Under the pieces are notes generated by a model. That model was not told where the DNA came from. It did no database searches and was given only the letters and a program-made list of their open reading frames with translations. Shown here piece after piece: positions 7,141 to 12,930 of a stretch of DNA of 12,930 nt (its first letter is position 1; the number at the start of each line of letters is the position of its first letter). A program made the position numbers and the translations under genes. Source of the stretch: CAZIVO01 sp964542765 (lineage in GTDB: Bacteria > Planctomycetota > UBA1135 > UBA2386); assembly GCA_964542765.1 (NCBI GenBank), contig CAZIVO010000103.1, positions 1 through 12,930 of the forward strand, in the 5' to 3' direction.

Positions 7141-8220
7141 ATGAAGAAACCATTCCTTTGCTTGGCCTGCTTGTGTCTCGCCGCCGCCACTGTTTTTGGC
7201 CAGACCTCCCGTCGGTACCTGGTTTCGCCGCCCGGTGCCGAGTTCGAGGAGGGTCTTGCGGCCAGTGCGGTGCAGTTCGGCTTCAACAACACCCACATCC
7301 AGAGCCGGACCCAGCAGATCGACAACTCGTTTGCGGGCACCAACATCCCCTTCCTGTTCAAGGGGATTGGTTGGCGGCGGGATGGTCGCTCCCGACCCAG
7401 TTCCATCAAGCGCACCGCTGAACTGGAAATGGTCATGTCGCACGCGGACTTCGCCGCCGTTGGTCCGAATTTCGCCAAGAACTACAAGGATGTTCCGCGG
7501 CCCGTGTTCAGGCGGAAGAAGGTGATCTTGCCCGACTGGTCTCGCGCTCCAAAGATTGCTCCTGCCAGCTTCGACCTGATTTTGCCCTTCGACATCTTCT
7601 TCATCTACAACCGAAAAGACGCCCTGCTCTATGAGTTGGTGGTGCGCAACCTGTCCTCTCCGCAGGCCTACCACATGGACTTTTATCGGGACAATCAACT
7701 CAACCATGCCTTCGCCGACTGGCCCGCGCCCATCGATGCTGGTTGCCAGATGTCCAGAGGGAGGATGCTTCAGTCCTGCTTGCTGAGAGTGTCAGGATCG
7801 ACGCTGGAGATGATGTTCAGACTCTGGAACACTCCGGCCTCGACGCCGGTGCACGCCCTTCTCGGGACCACCGACCCCAGGATCAACTTGCCGGGGCTCT
7901 GCGCGACCCTGCACAGCAACAGTCTGGTGACCCTGCCGGTGAGGACCTCGACGGCCGCAGGTTTGGTCGATCCCACCAAGGTGGCGAGCGTTCCCTGGAA
8001 GAGCTGGTACGGTGGCGCCACCCTCTACACGCAGTGCGTGGCCTTGCATCCCTCGCTGCCCTACGGGGTGGCCCTGTCCTCGGCGCAAGGGTGTGTCGTG
8101 CCCAAGACCAATACCAGGAAGACCCTGCCGACCCACATGGTCTGGAACTACCGGGCCGCTGCCGCCACCGGGGGGTTTTTCGACCGATCGACCTGCATCC
8201 CGACTCTGTTTGTCTGGTGA
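7141..8220 (+). CDS. Secreted protein of unknown function, planctomycete-type
   Basis: A 359-aa protein I cannot assign to a named family. Residues 1-20 are a clear Sec signal peptide (MKKPF, then a Leu/Ala-rich core, cleavage near FG-Q). The mature part is rich in beta-strand-like alternation and has no recognised catalytic motif. The first half (IPFLFKGIGWRRDG at about 74-87, then paired short strands, then FDLILPFDIFFIYN) and the second half (MFRLWNTPAS, ALLGT, VKSW-like and LYTQCVALHP segments) resemble, from memory, a large paralogous group of secreted proteins in marine Planctomycetota, where the C-terminal part recurs as a module. All six mature cysteines lie in the second half (C202 and C213 the first two), compatible with disulfides in an exported protein. 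It stands between the sulfatase/reductase operon and sulfatase 3, with its own candidate promoter. A structural or glycan-binding role is possible but not shown. Confidence 0.8.
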   Translation: MKKPFLCLACLCLAAATVFGQTSRRYLVSPPGAEFEEGLAASAVQFGFNNTHIQSRTQQIDNSFAGTNIPFLFKGIGWRRDGRSRPSSIKRTAELEMVMSHADFAAVGPNFAKNYKDVPRPVFRRKKVILPDWSRAPKIAPASFDLILPFDIFFIYNRKDALLYELVVRNLSSPQAYHMDFYRDNQLNHAFADWPAPIDAGCQMSRGRMLQSCLLRVSGSTLEMMFRLWNTPASTPVHALLGTTDPRINLPGLCATLHSNSLVTLPVRTSTAAGLVDPTKVASVPWKSWYGGATLYTQCVALHPSLPYGVALSSAQGCVVPKTNTRKTLPTHMVWNYRAAAATGGFFDRSTCIPTLFVW

Positions 8221-8257
8221 GTGTTCGGGCGTTCTGCGGTGCGTGATCGAGACGAGG

Positions 8258-8283
8258 ATCGCGCCCCGTCGCGATTTCCTGTT
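8258..8283 (+). terminator. Possible terminator between the secreted protein and sulfatase 3
   Basis: A perfect 6-base inverted repeat, ATCGCG (8258-8263) and CGCGAT (8270-8275) with a 6-base loop, is followed by TTCCTGTT, a weak T-rich tail. It lies 38 bases after the stop at 8220 and before the sulfatase 3 start. It could end the upstream transcript, or form a leader hairpin for sulfatase 3 if transcription reads through. Confidence 0.35.
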
Positions 8284-8297
8284 CACTGGTCAGTGCC

Positions 8298-10223
8298 ATG
8301 AGATCTTGCAGCTTTGCCTTCCTTGTCCTGTTCTTCGCCTCGATTCCTCGGCCCGGCCTGGCCCAGAAACCGAACGTACTCTTCATCTCCATCGACGATC
8401 TCAACGACTACATTTCGCCGCTCGATCATCATCCGGGGGTCAAGACACCGTCCTTCGAGCGCCTGGCCAAACGATCGGTCACCTTCGCCAATGCGCATTG
8501 CGCGGCTCCCGCCTGCCATCCCTCGCGCGTCGCGGTGATGACCGGCGTGCATCCGGCGACATCGGGGATCTATCGCAATCTCTTCGGTGCGCACGGACCG
8601 CGTTGGCGACACGAGTCGCCCGTGCTCGCCGATGCGGTGGTGCTCTCGCAGCATTTCCGCGATCACGGTTATCGCGCAGTCGGCGGTGGCAAGATCTTCC
8701 ATACCCTGCAATGGACACCGGGTGATTCGCAGAACGATCCCGATGCATGGGACGATTATCGTGGCGATCCGCTCGACCCGATCTCACCCGACTGGCCGCG
8801 GCCTCAGCTGGTTGCCGATTCCGAGGCTGGCCTCACGGCGGGGCGACCGCTGGGAGGCCGCCAGCACTTCGGTGCCAAGCCACTCGAGCAGCCCGACGAG
8901 CAGACCGGCGACCACATGGTGGTGGACTGGGCTATCGCCGAGATGAACAAGCCCAGAGACAAGCCGCTCTTCCTTGCCGTCGGCCTGTTCCGGCCGCACA
9001 TCCCCTTCGAGGTGCCACAGAAGTGGTTCGATCTTCACCCTATCGAGAAGGTCGAACTGCCCGAGTACCGGATCGACGATCTCGACGACGCCTACCCTCA
9101 CAGCCGCGTGAAGTGGCACAAGTGGGTGGTCGAGAACAAGCAGTGGGAGCACTTCATGCAGGGTTATCTCGCCAGCATCAGCTACGTCGACCACCAGCTG
9201 GGCCGTCTGCTCGATGGCTTCGATGCATCGCCGATGAAGGAGGACACCATCGTCGTTCTGTGGACCGATCACGGCTTCCACATCGGCGAGAAGGATAACT
9301 GGGAGAAGTTTGCTCTCTGGGATCAGACCACTCATGTGCCGCTCTTCATCCATGCACCCGGCCTCAGCAAGGATGGGGTCAAGACGCAGCAGCCGGCGAC
9401 CCTGACCGATCTCTATCCGACGCTCTGCGAACTGGCTGGCCTGCCGATCCCTGCCCAGTGCGATGGCCTCTCGCTGGTACCGCAGTTGAAGGAACCCTCC
9501 ACGCCCAGAAAGAGGCCCGCGCTCACCTCGTTCCGCTTCGGGCAGGTCATGGCGTCTTCGCATGCCGTCGCCGATACCCGCTACCGCTTGATCCGTCACG
9601 GCAATGGTTTCGAGGAGCTCTATGACTTGCAGACCGATCCCAACGAGTTCACCAATCGCGCCGAGGACGCATCGCTGGCGGCCATCAAGGCAAGGCTGGC
9701 GAAGTGGCTTCCTGCCGATCCCGCACCGAGTCGCAGCATCCCCAGGGACTCGCCGTACAATCTCAAGTCGCGGGCCAGGAACAATCGTCAGTCCCGTTCC
9801 CGGAACAGCATCGCCGGCAAGCCCTTGCGCATCGCCTTCGAGGTCAAGCCGAAGCCCGGGTCACCCGATGGTGTTCTGGTCGCGCACGGTGGTGAGTTCC
9901 GCGGCTACTCGGTCTTCGTGCAAGAGGCTCGCTTGCACTTCGCGATCCGTCGCGACAAGGAACTCACGCTGATCGCCGCCAAGACGCCGGCACCCGAGGC
10001 CCCGTTTTCGGTCATGGCCAAGCTGGGCAAGGATGGTCGCATGCAACTCCTCGTCGGGGGCAAGGAAGTCGCCACCGGAGATGCCGGTGGGCTGATCTCC
10101 GAGCAACCCAACGAGGATGCTGCCATCGGTTCCGATCCGAGATCGTCCGTCGGTCCCTACGAGCCGCCGTTCACCTACGCGGGAGGTGTCGAGCGGGTGC
10201 GCGTCACGCACAGCGAGAAATAG
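8298..10223 (+). CDS. Secreted iduronate-2-sulfatase-like sulfatase 3 with C-terminal lectin-like domain
   Basis: A 641-aa exported sulfatase. A short signal peptide (1-22, cleaved near GLA-Q) precedes KPNVLFISIDDLNDY, with metal ligands D33 and D34. C73-H-P-S-R77 (bases 8514-8528) is a canonical formylglycine motif. GGGKIFH (129-135), LFRPHIPF (230-237) and TDHGFHIGEKDNWEK (323-337, metal ligands D324 and H325) are hallmarks of the iduronate-2-sulfatase group (S1_7-like). LYDLQTDPNEFTN ends the sulfatase part at about 453. A basic linker (about 475-507) leads to about 130 extra residues with beta strands (GVLVAHGGEFRGYSVFV, QLLVGGKEVATG, and an FTYAGGVERVRV end), resembling the C-terminal LamG/concanavalin-like domain of some arylsulfatases. 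Typical members end near the sulfatase domain, so this appendage is notable. The likely substrate is a 2-O-sulfated sugar or uronic acid, by family only. No clear Shine-Dalgarno precedes ATG 8298; the start is set by the signal peptide. Confidence 0.92.
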   Translation: MRSCSFAFLVLFFASIPRPGLAQKPNVLFISIDDLNDYISPLDHHPGVKTPSFERLAKRSVTFANAHCAAPACHPSRVAVMTGVHPATSGIYRNLFGAHGPRWRHESPVLADAVVLSQHFRDHGYRAVGGGKIFHTLQWTPGDSQNDPDAWDDYRGDPLDPISPDWPRPQLVADSEAGLTAGRPLGGRQHFGAKPLEQPDEQTGDHMVVDWAIAEMNKPRDKPLFLAVGLFRPHIPFEVPQKWFDLHPIEKVELPEYRIDDLDDAYPHSRVKWHKWVVENKQWEHFMQGYLASISYVDHQLGRLLDGFDASPMKEDTIVVLWTDHGFHIGEKDNWEKFALWDQTTHVPLFIHAPGLSKDGVKTQQPATLTDLYPTLCELAGLPIPAQCDGLSLVPQLKEPSTPRKRPALTSFRFGQVMASSHAVADTRYRLIRHGNGFEELYDLQTDPNEFTNRAEDASLAAIKARLAKWLPADPAPSRSIPRDSPYNLKSRARNNRQSRSRNSIAGKPLRIAFEVKPKPGSPDGVLVAHGGEFRGYSVFVQEARLHFAIRRDKELTLIAAKTPAPEAPFSVMAKLGKDGRMQLLVGGKEVATGDAGGLISEQPNEDAAIGSDPRSSVGPYEPPFTYAGGVERVRVTHSEK

Positions 10224-10233
10224 GCTGCGTGCG

Positions 10234-10250
10234 GGGCGGCGACGCTGCCC
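10234..10250. terminator. Possible bidirectional hairpin between convergent genes
   Basis: GGGCGGC and GCTGCCC form a 7-base stem with one G-T pair around a 3-base GAC loop, in the 41-base gap (10224-10264) between the convergent ends of sulfatase 3 and the SGNH hydrolase. Neither side has a T-run, so intrinsic termination is uncertain. Position rather than strength is the main argument. Confidence 0.3.
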
Positions 10251-10264
10251 ACTCTGGTCGGTTC

Positions 10265-11545
10265 TCAGTCGCCTCGCGTTACCTTCAATACATGGGTGGC
10301 GAGGAAGTGACCCAGCTTGTCGGCGGGTGCGCCGCGGAAGTGAACATTCTTGCCGGCCCAGAATTCCTTGTAGAGTTCGGTCTCGTTGTCTTTCACGTAC
10401 TGCCACTGGTCGCAGATGGAGATTGCCGGGTGGCGCTTCATCACCTCGAGGGCCCAGGGGTTGAGATACTTTTCCATCACCCCCGAAGTGCGCTTGGGGG
10501 CCTTGCCGTCCTTGTTGAGATCACCCGCTGGCGGAAAACCGTGCGGAACCGGACAGGTGGTCACCCAGATGAGCTCGGCGCCGGTCTTCTCCAACTGGCC
10601 GATGACGGCCTCGAGATTGGCCTGATAGGCGGCCTTGTTGTTGCCGGCGTCCCAGTGGCCGAAGTTGAAGCTGATGACATCCCAGTGCCGCCCCTTCTGT
10701 TCGTAGCCGCCCAGCCAATCGACGATGCTGCTCTTTCCCTTGCCGGAAGGGCCGCAGTTGGTCGGTGGATGGTGCAGGTTGAACTTGCCCGCCAGGGCCT
10801 CGCGCAGGCCTCGAGTGTAATTGCCGGAGATGGAGTCGCCGATGAAGAGGTAGCGCGGCAGCTTCGGGTCATCCTTGGCAGTCTGGTCGCCGATGGGTTG
10901 GACATGGATCTCGTCGGCGATGATGACGCCACCCTTGTTGCGACCCACCACGCGGGCACGGTTGACGAAGGGTAAGCAGTCCTTGGTGTCGATCACGTTG
11001 AAGAGCAATGAGTTTGTCTGACCGCCCTTCTTCAGCGAGATCTCGTAATTCTTGCCCTTGATGGAAAGGGTGCGCGGCTTGGTGGTGGGGTTCCACAGAC
11101 CGACGAAGCGAGGGTCTTCCTTGCTGGGAAGCTGTTCGGTGGGTTTCTCGCCAAAGCGCAGCACCAGCCCGGACTCAGGGATCCAGTGTTCGTCGTGAGC
11201 CTGCGCGAGCATTTTTTCCACCTGATGCTTGCGGCGAATGTTCACGATGCCGGTGATCGGTCCCTTCGGCAGGGCAAAGTCGATGACCTGGTTTGACGAG
11301 TGGACCTTGTAACGCAGGACGCCGTTCCTGAGGCCGCCGAGGATGCGGGTGTTCACCTCCAGCGCAACTTCGGTCTGGTCGGTCCACTGGATGGCGGACT
11401 GTCCGTCGGGATGGCGGACGCACATGCCCTTGTCGTCGCGGGAAGCGATGAGACCCTGCACCGTCACCGAGGGGGCCTCGCTCTCTTGCGGGGCGGCGGT
11501 GGGCAGGCTGAAGCAGGATGCGAGGATAAGGATGGTCTTCAACAT
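10265..11545 (-). CDS. Exported SGNH/GDSL-family hydrolase (probable esterase)
   Basis: A 426-aa protein starting at ATG 11545, directly before a hydrophobic leader (LKTILILASCFSLPTAA). Cleavage may be after TAA, or at a lipobox-like LAS-C11, though a 10-residue leader is short for a lipoprotein. An upstream TTG (11596) extends the frame but would bury the leader. Residues 25-225 form a beta-rich N-terminal region I do not recognise. The SGNH domain begins LPRYLFIGDSISGNY with nucleophile S238. NCGPSG (263-268) is the likely oxyanion region, FNFGHWD (293-299) is block III and NVHF carries the catalytic H402. Members deacylate carbohydrates such as acetylated polysaccharides; that role is inferred from family and neighbours. 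The acidic residue usually two or three positions before the His is K399/N400 here. No clear ribosome site precedes the start. It converges on sulfatase 3 and lies 105 bases downstream of the transglutaminase-like gene on the same strand. Confidence 0.87.
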   Translation of the reverse strand: MLKTILILASCFSLPTAAPQESEAPSVTVQGLIASRDDKGMCVRHPDGQSAIQWTDQTEVALEVNTRILGGLRNGVLRYKVHSSNQVIDFALPKGPITGIVNIRRKHQVEKMLAQAHDEHWIPESGLVLRFGEKPTEQLPSKEDPRFVGLWNPTTKPRTLSIKGKNYEISLKKGGQTNSLLFNVIDTKDCLPFVNRARVVGRNKGGVIIADEIHVQPIGDQTAKDDPKLPRYLFIGDSISGNYTRGLREALAGKFNLHHPPTNCGPSGKGKSSIVDWLGGYEQKGRHWDVISFNFGHWDAGNNKAAYQANLEAVIGQLEKTGAELIWVTTCPVPHGFPPAGDLNKDGKAPKRTSGVMEKYLNPWALEVMKRHPAISICDQWQYVKDNETELYKEFWAGKNVHFRGAPADKLGHFLATHVLKVTRGD

Positions 11546-11605
11546 GGAGCTGTCTTTGGGGCTGATGAACTGCGCCGACCGGTGCTCTCGGGCCAAGTCT
11601 TGCCG

Positions 11606-11611
11606 ACTATA
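11606..11611 (-). promoter_or_regulatory. Possible -10 element for the SGNH hydrolase gene
   Basis: On the minus strand, TATAGT lies 60 bases upstream of the ATG at 11545, within the 105-base gap 11546-11650, and matches five of six consensus positions. The best upstream partner, TTCGCC at 19 bases, is poor. It suggests the hydrolase could be transcribed independently of the lipoprotein gene. Confidence 0.3.
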
Positions 11612-11650
11612 GCGTGAGGTCTTTCGAGGTGGCGAAGTTGTACCCGAGGC

Positions 11651-12637
11651 TCATGGAAGATCGGTGTAGGCGAAGGCGAGCTTGACCTTCTCCTTCGGCC
11701 ACGGTTCACCGTTGACTTCGATGTAGGGGTAGACGAAGAAGTTGAGCGGCGCGCCTTGTTGGGGCGGCACCAGCTGGAGATCGCGTCCGGTGGTGAAGGT
11801 GACGCGGTTCTCGGTGAGATTGCCGAAGTAGTAATGCTTCATGTCGGGATGCTTGTCGGCCTCGGAGATATCCACCGGGACCCAGCCCTTTTCCTCGCTG
11901 TGGAACAAGGCCCAGCAGTGATAGCCACCGATGGTGCCCTGTCCGCGCTCGGGTGGCAGGGGAAAGCCGATCTCGAAGCGTGCCGGCAGTCCCTTGGCGC
12001 GCGAGAGCGAGATGAACAGGCTGTGGAAATCGGTGCAATTGCCAAAGCGACTGTCGCAGACCCAGAGCACGTCGCCATTGCCATAGCCGGGCCTGGACTT
12101 GTCGTAGGCCACGTGATCATCGACACGGTTGTAGAGTATGCGAGCCATGGCCAGGGAATCATCGGGGATGTGGGTTTCGGCGAGAAGGTCGAGCGGCTTG
12201 CCTTCCAGCGGCACCTTCGCGTTGGCTGCGAGGAAGAGTTTGCGCTGTTCCTCGGTGAGTTCTGTTCGGCCCTTGTCGGACAGTCCGTGGACTTCGTGGC
12301 GATCGACCCGGTAAGACGTCCGGAACGCGATCTCTCCGGAAGCGGGCCCGGCGACCTCGAAGTGCAGGATCTTGTTGCCGTAGGTGGGCTCGGTTGCGGT
12401 TTCAGCCTTGGTCGGGAGATCTGCTCCGAGGGTTTCGACTTCCTGGTGCTCGTTCGATGGCGGTACTGGCAACCAGACGCGGACCCGAGATCCTCGGGGG
12501 ATCCCGGTCAGGGTGGCTCCGTAATCGAGTCGAAAGCTACGCGATACGGGCGCATCACCGCGATCGATTGGTTCCTGGGTGCAACCCGGGAGCGAACACA
12601 GAAGGGACAGCCCGAGCAGAGAAAACAGAGATCTCAT
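11651..12637 (-). CDS. Transglutaminase-like domain lipoprotein
   Basis: A 328-aa protein. The start at 12637 gives a lipoprotein signal peptide: MRSLFSLLGLSLLCSLPGC with lipobox LPG-C and lipid-modified C19. Residues 33-115 form an N-terminal beta-rich domain (RVRVWLPVPP, then GEIAFRTSYRV) like those preceding bacterial transglutaminase-like cores. The papain-like triad is visible: C201 in RFGNCTDFHSLF, H240 in GGYHCWALF and D256 in GWVPVDISEA. The family includes peptidases, amidases and cross-linking enzymes, so the reaction cannot be specified; the location is inferred as the periplasmic face of a membrane. The frame is open further upstream to 12757, but that part overlaps the helicase gene in another frame and reads the RG repeat as Val-Asp, so it was left out. 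It starts 31 bases after the helicase stop and may share its transcript. No strong ribosome site is visible. Confidence 0.88.
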   Translation of the reverse strand: MRSLFSLLGLSLLCSLPGCTQEPIDRGDAPVSRSFRLDYGATLTGIPRGSRVRVWLPVPPSNEHQEVETLGADLPTKAETATEPTYGNKILHFEVAGPASGEIAFRTSYRVDRHEVHGLSDKGRTELTEEQRKLFLAANAKVPLEGKPLDLLAETHIPDDSLAMARILYNRVDDHVAYDKSRPGYGNGDVLWVCDSRFGNCTDFHSLFISLSRAKGLPARFEIGFPLPPERGQGTIGGYHCWALFHSEEKGWVPVDISEADKHPDMKHYYFGNLTENRVTFTTGRDLQLVPPQQGAPLNFFVYPYIEVNGEPWPKEKVKLAFAYTDLP

Positions 12638-12668
12638 CTTTGCCGGGAGTTTTGGTTCAAGAGTCAGA

Positions 12669-12930
12669 TCAGGAGGAGGCCGAGGTCGTGGCTTTCGATA
12701 AGTGTGCGCCGGTGGATCCACGGCCGTGTCCACGTCCACGTCCACGCCCACGTCCACGCCCGCGGTTGCGCAGCGAGAACTTGGCGGTCTTCCGTTTCGA
12801 CGCTGGCTTGTTCGGAAATTGTGTGAGCGGCGTCTTCGATCGGAATGGATGGTCTTCGACGATCGTGATCTTGCAGCGAATCGTTTTCTCGATGTCGCGC
12901 AGATATGGGCGTTCGTCCGTGTCGCAGAAC
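12669..12930 (-). CDS. RhlE-like DEAD-box RNA helicase, C-terminal fragment (5' end outside window)
   Basis: Only the last 86 full codons are present; the gene enters from the right edge on the minus strand with its first full codon at 12929-12927. The opening FCDTDERPYLRDIEKTIR, then KITIVEDHPF, is the conserved end of helicase domain 2 in RhlE-type DEAD-box helicases, which unwind structured RNA with ATP in the cytoplasm, for example in ribosome assembly or cold adaptation. A Lys/Arg-rich linker (KPASKRKTAK, 41-50) leads to a tail of alternating Arg-Gly (about 56-71) and a Ser/Thr/Ala-rich end (residue 86, stop TGA at 12671-12669). Such RG tails are commonly nonspecific RNA-binding extensions. 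The motifs that would prove ATPase activity (Walker A, DEAD, SAT) lie outside the window. The exact paralogue is uncertain. Confidence 0.87.
   Translation of the reverse strand, partial: FCDTDERPYLRDIEKTIRCKITIVEDHPFRSKTPLTQFPNKPASKRKTAKFSLRNRGRGRGRGRGRGHGRGSTGAHLSKATTSASS
12728..12763 (-). repeat. Hexanucleotide tandem repeat encoding Arg-Gly in the helicase tail
   Basis: Six units of GTCCAC, as written on the plus strand, with a few third-position changes (GCCCAC at 12746-12751 and GCCCGC at 12758-12763). On the minus strand they read as Arg-Gly pairs. Because six is a multiple of three, gain or loss of a unit changes tail length without shifting the frame. The minus-strand frame used by the neighbouring lipoprotein reads it as Val-Asp/Val-Gly, creating a spurious extension. 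Confidence 0.8.

Noticed and set aside
6032..7153. 373-aa open frame on the minus strand opposite the aldo/keto reductase
   Set aside because: The plus-strand protein has an intact catalytic tetrad and its own ribosome site; the antisense product has no recognisable motif.
10229..10975. 248-aa plus-strand open frame over the SGNH gene
   Set aside because: It is the antisense shadow of the hydrolase, with no ribosome site and no conserved motif.
12638..12757. N-terminal extension of the lipoprotein rich in Val-Asp and Pro
   Set aside because: It is the out-of-frame reading of the helicase tail repeat, and the lipoprotein signal peptide begins at 12637.
12728..12763. Short tandem repeats as a CRISPR or attachment site
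   Set aside because: The units are only 6 bases with no spacers and are explained as Arg-Gly codons of the helicase tail.
11756..12826. 356-aa open frame on the plus strand opposite the transglutaminase-like gene
   Set aside because: Its end reads the RG-coding repeat as a Val-His run and it has no motifs; the minus strand holds two convincing genes there.

Overview
The window is high-GC DNA (about 60-65 % by eye) packed with secreted or lipid-anchored enzymes. Three different FGly-type sulfatases sit beside a DUF6797/heme-binding redox protein and an SGNH esterase, with long antisense shadow frames in between. This gene content points to a glycan-degrading bacterium of the Planctomycetota/Verrucomicrobiota group. 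A clade-style secreted protein at 7141-8220 tilts the inference toward a marine planctomycete. No rRNA, tRNA, CRISPR array, transposase or phage gene was seen, so the assignment rests on protein families recognised from memory.

Plus strand, 1-7063, is a probable operon. It holds a 5'-truncated c-type cytochrome / DUF6797 / beta-propeller protein (1-2775), sulfatase 1 (2795-4381, with an unusual CWVSR active-site motif), sulfatase 2 (4495-6066, CTPTR) and an aldo/keto reductase (6068-7063). The reductase begins one base after the sulfatase 2 stop and uses a ribosome site inside the sulfatase gene. A 113-base gap before sulfatase 2 may carry a secondary promoter.

Plus strand, 7064-10223, holds a secreted protein of unknown function (7141-8220) with a near-perfect Shine-Dalgarno, then a possible terminator, then sulfatase 3 (8298-10223). 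Sulfatase 3 is of the iduronate-2-sulfatase type and carries an extra C-terminal beta-rich, lectin-like domain.

Minus strand, 10265-12930, converges on the plus-strand block with a 41-base gap. Read in its own direction it holds the C-terminal end of an RhlE-like DEAD-box RNA helicase with an arginine-glycine tail (12930-12669), a transglutaminase-fold lipoprotein (12637-11651) and an exported SGNH/GDSL hydrolase (11545-10265).

Taken together, the sulfatases, the SGNH esterase and the two oxidoreductases suggest a periplasmic or surface pathway that strips sulfate and probably acyl groups from a sulfated polysaccharide and oxidises or reduces the freed sugars. The esterase is convergently transcribed, so its membership is less certain. 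No glycoside hydrolase, polysaccharide lyase, transporter or sulfatase-maturing enzyme is in the window, so the substrate cannot be named. The helicase and the transglutaminase-like lipoprotein look like a separate housekeeping neighbourhood. No stretch longer than 300 bases lacks a gene.
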